5,659 nt of DNA, taken from assembly GCA_038236965.1 (NCBI GenBank), contig JBBRZF010000203.1, positions 1-5,659 on the forward strand, in the 5' to 3' direction. Shown piece after piece: positions 1 through 4,149 of this stretch. The notes under the pieces were generated by a model. The model made no database searches and was not told where the DNA came from. It saw only the letters and a program-made list of their open reading frames with translations. The position numbers and the translations under genes are program-made. This DNA is from JBBRZF01 sp038236965 (lineage in GTDB: Bacteria > Acidobacteriota > Terriglobia > Terriglobales > Acidobacteriaceae). The first letter of the stretch is position 1. Every line of letters begins with the position of its first letter.

Positions 1-191
1 AGACCGGCCCATGGGGCACTGTCTATAAAGAAGACCAGGACCTGGCGCGTGTGGATATGAAGAAAAACGTGCTTCCTGCGCCCGTCGAACAGATGGTGAT
101 CTCATTCGAGAAAACCGGTGCGAACACCGCGACCATGAACCTGCAATGGGAAACAACTGGGCTGACCGTGGACATCAAAGAAGCGAAGTGA
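1..191 (+). CDS. DUF2911-like protein, C-terminal fragment (5' end outside window)
   Basis: The reading frame is open from the left edge (first full codon at 3) to a TGA at 189-191, giving the last 62 residues. Visible motifs are a PWGTVY near the start of the fragment, DLARVDMKK, then PVEQMVISFEKTG and MNLQWETT, ending VDIKEAK. This pattern (WGT.Y, an 'ARV' strand, a 'PVEQ..ISF' strand and a 'L.WE.T' strand near the C-terminus) matches my recollection of the DUF2911 family, small beta-rich proteins of unknown function that are common in Acidobacteria and Bacteroidetes and are often secreted. The N-terminus is missing, so a signal peptide cannot be judged. The gene converges on the minus-strand genes and probably ends at the hairpin at 253-282. 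The reading frame is secure; the family is a recognition-based call. Confidence 0.7.
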   Translation, partial: TGPWGTVYKEDQDLARVDMKKNVLPAPVEQMVISFEKTGANTATMNLQWETTGLTVDIKEAK

Positions 192-197
192 GGCAAT

Positions 198-239
198 GCT
201 AGCTACTGGCAACGCTAGCTGCTGAGCTGCTTAGCTAAG
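198..239. repeat. AGCT-rich low-complexity repeat block, left of terminator
   Basis: This stretch just after the DUF2911-like stop codon is built from overlapping GCTAGC, AGCTGCTGAGCTGCT and CTTAGCTAAG elements. GCTAGC occurs at 198-203 and 214-219, and 230-239 (CTTAGCTAAG) is a perfect 10-bp palindrome. Bases 217-231 are complementary to 311-325 on the far side of the terminator. No coding role is seen. Confidence 0.55.
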
Positions 240-252
240 AAAAAACAAAAGC

Positions 253-282
253 AAAAAGGTGCGGAGTGATCCGCGCCTTTTT
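253..282. terminator. Bidirectional intrinsic terminator between convergent genes
   Basis: A 13-bp stem pairs 253-265 (AAAAAGGTGCGGA) with 270-282 (TCCGCGCCTTTTT), with one G-U wobble and a GTGA loop at 266-269. The plus-strand arm ends in five Ts. The opposite strand reads into a T-rich tract (complement of 237-257), so the hairpin can stop both the plus-strand DUF2911-like gene and the minus-strand genes starting at 514 and 971. Its position between two converging transcription units supports this. Confidence 0.88.
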
Positions 283-298
283 CTGTTCGGTTTGGTTG

Positions 299-334
299 GC
301 TTAGAAGCTTAGTAGCTCAGTGGCTTAGTAGCTC
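299..334. repeat. Direct repeat GCTTAGTAGCTC, right of terminator
   Basis: Two exact 12-bp copies of GCTTAGTAGCTC lie at 307-318 and 323-334 (16-bp period). A degenerate, overlapping copy, GCTTAGAAGCTT, lies at 299-310 and matches 10 of 12. The last copy abuts the stop codon of the minus-strand Cys-rich gene at 335. The composition resembles the block at 198-239, so the two blocks flank the terminator like bookends. Confidence 0.6.
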
Positions 335-514
335 CTACTGCGTTAGCGGTTTCTGCGCTGCGTACTCGCAGGCTTCGCGACAGTCTGTGCAGTAATACTG
401 TCCGTCGCCCACCAGTCGAACGTCATGATGCCCCTGGCACAGGCAGCAGAATTTTTCGCAGATACACTTCTCTTCCTGAAGGTCGCAGATGATGCAAAGG
501 AAACGGTCAGCCAT
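335..514 (-). CDS. Small Cys-rich (zinc-ribbon-like) hypothetical protein, 59 aa
   Basis: On the minus strand an ATG at 514 opens a 59-codon frame ending in TAG at 335-337. The product begins MADRFLCIIC and has ten cysteines at 7, 10, 17, 19, 23, 24, 26, 42, 45 and 49. They form CxxC (7-10), CxC (17-19), CCxC (23-26), a His pair at 29-30, and CxxCxxxC (42-49, in YYCTDCREACEY). The spacing suggests two or more bound zinc ions, as in zinc ribbons or knuckles, although an iron-sulfur role cannot be excluded. There is no signal peptide or membrane segment, so it is probably cytosolic. An in-frame TAA at 533-535 (minus) leaves this ATG as the only start; no clear Shine-Dalgarno is visible. It lies 82 bp downstream of the receiver gene on the same strand and may be cotranscribed with it. 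It looks like a conserved short protein I associate with Acidobacteria, but I do not know a function. A 69-residue ORF in another frame over the same DNA is rejected. Confidence 0.78.
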   Translation of the reverse strand: MADRFLCIICDLQEEKCICEKFCCLCQGHHDVRLVGDGQYYCTDCREACEYAAQKPLTQ

Positions 515-596
515 GCCGCAATGTAACTCTTTTTACGTTCAGAGAAAAGCATTTCGCGATCCAGTCACCGAAACTCGGCGAGAAAAGTTGGGCCGT

Positions 597-971
597 TCAA
601 AGTGTTTGCGAGGAGGCTGGACCCACCAGTTCATGCAATTTCTTCAATAATATCTCTGGCGAATCGCCCTTCGTGATAAAAGCGTCCACGGCCCCGGTGG
701 TTCCCTCAGGCAGTGAATAAAAGGCGGAGAGAAGCACGATGGGAATCTGCGGTTTGCGGCGCTTTATCTCTTCCGCCAGTTTAACGCCGTTCATTCCCAG
801 CATGTAGTAATCGACGACCACGCCGTCTACGTGCTCGCGTTCGAAGATGGTCAATCCCTCGATGCCATCTGGCGCAGTCAGCACGCTATAGCCATTCCGT
901 TCCAGAATCACTTTGCGGATTTTGAGCCCCGTAACCTCATCATCAACACATAACAGGATTTTTCTGGCCAA
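597..971 (-). CDS. Stand-alone response regulator receiver domain protein (CheY-like)
   Basis: The 124-residue product is a single receiver (REC, Response_reg) domain with no output domain. Landmarks are the acidic pair D10-D11 in LLCVDDE, phospho-acceptor D54 in VVVDYYM, S82 at the Ser/Thr switch position in VLLSAF, F98 as the aromatic switch, and K101 in FITKGDSP. It should be phosphorylated at D54 by an unlinked histidine kinase, and either act as a phosphorelay carrier or bind a partner. The usual Pro four residues after the Asp (DxxMP) is Leu here (DYYMLGMNG). The start is TTG at 969-971: it is directly preceded by an in-frame TGA, and GAGGG (minus strand, 976-980) sits 4 nt upstream, so no earlier start is possible and no ATG lies before the acidic pair. 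No kinase gene is adjacent, so the partner is unknown. It is transcribed divergently from the gcv operon. Confidence 0.92.
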   Translation of the reverse strand: MARKILLCVDDEVTGLKIRKVILERNGYSVLTAPDGIEGLTIFEREHVDGVVVDYYMLGMNGVKLAEEIKRRKPQIPIVLLSAFYSLPEGTTGAVDAFITKGDSPEILLKKLHELVGPASSQTL

Positions 972-1012
972 TCAGCCCTCGTCAGTAACGTCCCCACTAA
1001 TGATGTTTGGAG

Positions 1013-1018
1013 ATTATA
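1013..1018 (-). promoter_or_regulatory. Candidate -10 box of the receiver gene
   Basis: The minus strand reads a perfect TATAAT here, 41 bp upstream of the TTG start, which would give a leader of about 35 nt. I find no good -35 match 16-18 bp further upstream, so this would be either activator-dependent or weak. This is pattern matching only. Confidence 0.35.
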
Positions 1019-1078
1019 TTCGAGCTTACCTGCTGCTTTTAGGGAGTTCGATGAAATCCTTATGAATACAAGGGCCTT

Positions 1079-1135
1079 AACCTTCTTAACCCTGACATTG
1101 ACCCGCCTAAAATCAGCGTGTTAACTTTGAAGGTT
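1079..1135. promoter_or_regulatory. Candidate gcv promoter with overlapping bulged inverted repeat
   Basis: On the plus strand, TTAACC (1086-1091) and TAAAAT (1108-1113) form a sigma70-like pair with 16-bp spacing. They predict a start near 1120 and a leader of about 64 nt before gcvT. The 12-bp arm AACCTTCTTAAC (1079-1090) is complementary to GTTAA (1120-1124) plus GAAGGTT (1129-1135), leaving four unpaired bases at 1125-1128. The arms straddle the putative -35 and start point, where an operator would sit. CTTAACC is also repeated at 1076-1082 and 1085-1091. Confidence 0.3.
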
Positions 1136-1172
1136 CCGCAAGGTTCGACCATTCTGACTGGCACGCCGAACA

Positions 1173-1177
1173 AAGGA
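1173..1177 (+). promoter_or_regulatory. Ribosome binding site that fixes the gcvT TTG start
   Basis: AAGGA lies 6 nt upstream of TTG 1184-1186. The alternative GTG start at 1118 has no purine-rich site before it, so this motif favours the shorter T-protein. Confidence 0.6.
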
Positions 1178-1183
1178 AATCCA

Positions 1184-2326
1184 TTGTCAACCGTTTCCGA
1201 GGCAACACCCGTTCGCAAGACCGCACTTAATCGAGCTCATCGTGAGATGGGCGCCAAGATGGTCGCCTTCAATGGCTGGGACATGCCGGTCGAATATCCG
1301 AAACATGGCGGACTGGTGGCCGAGCACATGGCTGTCCGCAACTCCGTTGGCATTTTCGACGTGAGCCACATGGGCGACATCCGCGTTCATGGTCCCCAGG
1401 CTCTCCAGGCGGTCCAGCACATTTCGATGAACGACGCTTCCAAGCTCTCCACCGGACAGGCGCACTACTCCGCATTGCTCTATCCGCAGGGAACGTTTGT
1501 GGATGACGTCATCGTGCACAAGATGGGTGATGACGATTACCTGCTGGTCATCAACGCCGGGACTCGCGAAAAGGACGTCAACTGGGTGACGGAGAACTGC
1601 AAGGGATTTGACTGCAAGGTCGAGGACCTGAGCGACCGTTATACCCAGATCGCCATACAGGGTCCCAATGGCTGGAAGGTTCTGCAGAAGCTTACCGACG
1701 TGGACCTGACGCAGGTGAAGTTCTACTGGTTCACGCACGGCACCGTCTGCGGACTCGCAAACACGTTGATCGCCCGCACCGGATACACCGCCGAAGACGG
1801 CTTTGAGATTTACATTCCATCGGACGAAGCAACCAGCGAACGCGTCTGGAACGCCATCGTCGAAGCGGGCAAGGAATTCAACCTTGTTCCCTGCGGACTT
1901 GGTTCGCGCAACACGTTGCGGCTGGAAGGCGCGCTCTCGCTCTACGGGCACGAGATTTCAGACAACATCACCGTGTGGGAAGCGCGTCTCGACCGCTTCA
2001 TCAAGATGGACAAGCCGGAGTTCATCGGCAAGGATGCGCTCGCAAAACAGAAGGAAGAAGGCGTGACGCGCACGCTGGTTGGACTGGAAACCATCGATCG
2101 CGGAATTCCGCGCGATGGCTACAAGGTGTTCGACACCACTGGAGTCGAGATCGGCTTCGTGACCAGCGGTTCACCCGCACCGTTCTTGAAGAAGAACATC
2201 GCGTTGGCTTATGTGCCGCCCGCGCAGGCAAACCTCGATACAGAAGTAGCGGTGGAGATTCGCGGACAGATGGTTCGCTGCAAGGTTGTTCCGTCGCCCT
2301 TCTACAAACGTCCGAAGAAGACATAA
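1184..2326 (+). CDS. gcvT: Aminomethyltransferase, T-protein of the glycine cleavage system
   Basis: The T-protein takes the aminomethyl group from the lipoyl arm of GcvH, releases ammonia and forms 5,10-methylene-tetrahydrofolate (EC 2.1.2.10) in the cytosol. From the TTG start the product is 380 residues, slightly longer than the 364 residues of E. coli GcvT. Numbered from that start, it shows RKTAL..AH near residue 11, GAKMVAFNGWDMPVEY (about 23-38), FDVSHMGDIRV (58-68), the VDD segment holding the folate-binding Asp (106-108), IAIQGPN (156-162), ARTGYTAEDGFEIY (197-210) and LGSRNTLRLEGALSLYGHE (239-257). The C-terminal GCV_T_C beta-barrel (about 293-373) includes GFVTSGSPAPFLKKNIALAYVPP-type sequence and ends PFYKR. 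The frame is open to an upstream GTG at 1118, but the extra 22 residues are not family-like and that GTG lacks a ribosome binding site. First gene of the gcv operon; gcvH follows after 39 bp. Confidence 0.95.
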   Translation: MSTVSEATPVRKTALNRAHREMGAKMVAFNGWDMPVEYPKHGGLVAEHMAVRNSVGIFDVSHMGDIRVHGPQALQAVQHISMNDASKLSTGQAHYSALLYPQGTFVDDVIVHKMGDDDYLLVINAGTREKDVNWVTENCKGFDCKVEDLSDRYTQIAIQGPNGWKVLQKLTDVDLTQVKFYWFTHGTVCGLANTLIARTGYTAEDGFEIYIPSDEATSERVWNAIVEAGKEFNLVPCGLGSRNTLRLEGALSLYGHEISDNITVWEARLDRFIKMDKPEFIGKDALAKQKEEGVTRTLVGLETIDRGIPRDGYKVFDTTGVEIGFVTSGSPAPFLKKNIALAYVPPAQANLDTEVAVEIRGQMVRCKVVPSPFYKRPKKT

Positions 2327-2365
2327 TCTCAGCACTTATCACTGGCTCGACCGAACGGAGAGAAC

Positions 2366-2749
2366 ATGGCTTATCCCGCAGATTTCAAGTACACCAAGGA
2401 ACACGAGTGGATCAAGATCGAGGGCAATACCGGCACCATCGGCATCACGGACCACGCCCAGAATTCGCTGGGCGACATCGTCTTCGTCGAACTGCCCAAG
2501 GTTGGCAGCACGATTACGGCCGGCCAGAGTTTTGGCACGGTTGAGTCGGTGAAGGCGGTCAGCGATCTTTTCGCGCCGGTGAGCGGCACGGTAACGGAAG
2601 TGAACGCCGCGCTCGCCACAACGCCGGAGAAGGTCAACAGCGAACCGCACGCTTCCTGGATGGTAAAGGTCACGTTGACCGACACCACCCAATTGAATTC
2701 CCTGCTCTCCGTCGCCGACTACGAAAAACTGGTCGCCGAAGAGTCGTAG
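2366..2749 (+). CDS. gcvH: Glycine cleavage system H protein (lipoyl carrier)
   Basis: GcvH carries the aminomethyl intermediate on a swinging lipoyl-lysine arm between the P- and T-proteins, and is reoxidised by the L-protein. The 127-residue length is normal for the family. Conserved features are KYTKEHEW (8-15), GITDHAQNSLGDIVFVELP (26-44), and the lipoylation site ESVKAVSDL with K63 as the modified lysine. These are followed by the second half of the barrel, PVSGTVTEVN (71-80), with NSEPHASWMVKV (91-102) towards the C-terminus. ATG 2366 is preceded by GGAGAG at 2357-2362, a clear ribosome binding site. The stop is doubled in frame (TAG TAA, 2747-2752). It lies between gcvT and gcvPA in the operon. 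Lipoylation would need LipA/LipB or LplA encoded elsewhere. Confidence 0.97.
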   Translation: MAYPADFKYTKEHEWIKIEGNTGTIGITDHAQNSLGDIVFVELPKVGSTITAGQSFGTVESVKAVSDLFAPVSGTVTEVNAALATTPEKVNSEPHASWMVKVTLTDTTQLNSLLSVADYEKLVAEES

Positions 2750-2770
2750 TAACCAACGAGTCATTCACCC

Positions 2771-2806
2771 ATTGAGCGGCCCAGCCTGCGTGCGGGGCCG
2801 CTCGAT
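2771..2806 (+). other. GC-rich hairpin in the gcvH-gcvPA spacer
   Basis: Bases 2774-2782 (GAGCGGCCC) pair perfectly with 2795-2803 (GGGCCGCTC). The stem extends to 12 bp (2771-2782 with 2795-2806) with one G-U pair, and has a 12-nt loop. No T-run follows, so it is not a standard intrinsic terminator. It ends 17 nt before the gcvPA start codon, so it could affect mRNA processing, stability or gcvPA translation. Confidence 0.7.
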
Positions 2807-2823
2807 CAGGTCACCTCATCCTC

Positions 2824-4149
2824 ATGCGCTATCTTCCAAAGTCTAAGACCGACCGCGAATACATGTTGCGCGAGATCGGCGTCAGCTCCATCGACGACCT
2901 CTTCGCTCCCATCCCGCCCGAGTACCGACTAACCCGCGATCTCGCAATCCCGCGCCAGATGGCCGAATCCGAGATCGTGGATTACTTCAAGGCGCGCTCG
3001 GCGGAGAACGGCACCGGATACGCCATGTTCCTTGGCGCCGGAGCCTATAACCACTACCGCCCCGTCTCCATCGATGCGCTCATCTCTCGCGGCGAATTTT
3101 TCACCGCCTACACGCCCTACCAGGCGGAGATCGCGCAAGGCACGCTGCAATCCATCTTCGAATTCCAGACCATGGTCTGCGAACTTACCGGGATGGAAGT
3201 AGCCAACGCCTCCATGTACGACGGTTCCACCGGAGCTGCAGAGGCCGTGATGATGGCCGTGCGCCTCACCGGACGCAGTTCGGCTATCATCGCCAAGACC
3301 GTGCATCCGGAATATCGCGAAGTGATTCGCACCTACGCGAAGCATCAGGGTATGCCCATCTCGGAAGTGGGCTACGTGATGGAGACAGGCCGCGTCGATG
3401 TGGCCGCGCTTGATAAGACCATCACCGACGACACCGCGTGCGTCCTCATCCAGTCGCCCAACTTCTTCGGCACCGTCGAAGACGTGGCGCAACTGGCCGA
3501 CGTCTGCCACAAGAAAGGCGCGCTGCTCTGCGTCTCCATCGCAGAAGCCATCTCGCTCGGCATCGTGCGCCCTCCCGTCGAGGCCGACATTGTCAGCATG
3601 GAAGCGCAATCCTTCGGCGTCCCGCTGAGCTTTGGCGGCCCGTATGCCGGGGTGATCGCGACCAAGGGAAAATTCATTCGCCAGATCCCCGGACGTCTTG
3701 TCGGCGAAACCCGGGACAAGAACGGCAAGCGCGGATTCGTACTCACGCTCTCCACGCGCGAGCAGCATATCCGCCGCGAGAAGGCTACCTCGAACATCTG
3801 CACCAACCAGGCGCTGATCGCCCTGATGGCCAACATCTTCATGACCATCTACGGGCGCGAAGGATTGAAAGACCTCGCCACGCAGAATCTTTCAAAGGCC
3901 GCTTACGCCGCGGAACAATTCGGCAAGAATGCGAAAGTACTCTTCACGGGCGCACCGCACTTCAACGAGTTCGTGGTGCAGACGAAGGAAGACCCGTACG
4001 AGATCTCGCACCGTCTGGCGCCGAAAAAGATCATCGGCGGCTTCCCGCTGAAGAAGTTCTATCCCGAACTCGGCAACGCGGCGCTCTGGTGCTGTACTGA
4101 GTTGAACACCCGCGAACAGATCGACACGGCTGCCCAGGAGGTGAAGTAA
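2824..4149 (+). CDS. gcvPA: Glycine dehydrogenase (decarboxylating) subunit 1, P-protein alpha
   Basis: This is the N-terminal half of the P-protein in two-subunit form. With GcvPB it decarboxylates glycine and loads the aminomethyl group onto GcvH (EC 1.4.4.2). It keeps the PLP-enzyme fold but does not carry the PLP lysine. At 441 residues it matches the usual size. Family motifs in order are MRYLPKSKTDREYML at the start, FLGAGAYNHYRP (69-80), FFTAYTPYQAEIAQGTLQ (92-109), ELTGMEVANASMYDGST (120-136), SFGGPYAGVIAT (269-280), GRLVGET (290-296), REKATSNICTNQAL (318-331) and GGFPLKKFYPELGNA (405-419). The N-terminal match supports the ATG at 2824. No good ribosome binding site precedes it: the only candidate, CAGG at 2807-2810, is 13 nt away. 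Its TAA (4147-4149) overlaps the gcvPB ATG by one base. Confidence 0.96.
   Translation: MRYLPKSKTDREYMLREIGVSSIDDLFAPIPPEYRLTRDLAIPRQMAESEIVDYFKARSAENGTGYAMFLGAGAYNHYRPVSIDALISRGEFFTAYTPYQAEIAQGTLQSIFEFQTMVCELTGMEVANASMYDGSTGAAEAVMMAVRLTGRSSAIIAKTVHPEYREVIRTYAKHQGMPISEVGYVMETGRVDVAALDKTITDDTACVLIQSPNFFGTVEDVAQLADVCHKKGALLCVSIAEAISLGIVRPPVEADIVSMEAQSFGVPLSFGGPYAGVIATKGKFIRQIPGRLVGETRDKNGKRGFVLTLSTREQHIRREKATSNICTNQALIALMANIFMTIYGREGLKDLATQNLSKAAYAAEQFGKNAKVLFTGAPHFNEFVVQTKEDPYEISHRLAPKKIIGGFPLKKFYPELGNAALWCCTELNTREQIDTAAQEVK
4136..4144 (+). promoter_or_regulatory. Strong ribosome binding site for gcvPB inside the end of gcvPA
   Basis: AGGAGGTGA is a near-complete anti-16S match. Its GGAGG core (4137-4141) lies 7 nt before ATG 4149. 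It is embedded in the last codons of gcvPA and fixes the gcvPB start, consistent with translational coupling. Confidence 0.85.

Noticed and set aside
343..552. 69-residue minus-strand ORF beginning MLFSERKKSY
   Set aside because: It overlaps the Cys-rich frame (335-514), has no recognisable motif, and its alternative frame shows a patterned metal-binding protein.
1138..1160. GGTTCGACC (1142-1150) resembling a tRNA T-arm
   Set aside because: No 5-bp stem complement follows the loop, and no acceptor or anticodon arm is present nearby.
1000..1183. Possible glycine riboswitch upstream of gcvT
   Set aside because: The location is right, and GCACGCCGAACAAAGG (1161-1176) faintly recalls the conserved core, but the paired P1/P3 helices and the second conserved block are not recognisable. 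An Infernal search with the glycine riboswitch model would settle it.
1187..1951. 254-residue antisense ORF inside gcvT
   Set aside because: Shadow of gcvT; no motif or independent signal.
2771..2806. Hairpin in the gcvH-gcvPA spacer as an intrinsic terminator
   Set aside because: Stable stem but no T-run after it, and it lies inside an operon whose downstream genes need transcription.
2929..3768. 279-residue antisense ORF inside gcvPA
   Set aside because: Shadow of gcvPA codon bias; no family motif, and the sense strand is clearly coding.
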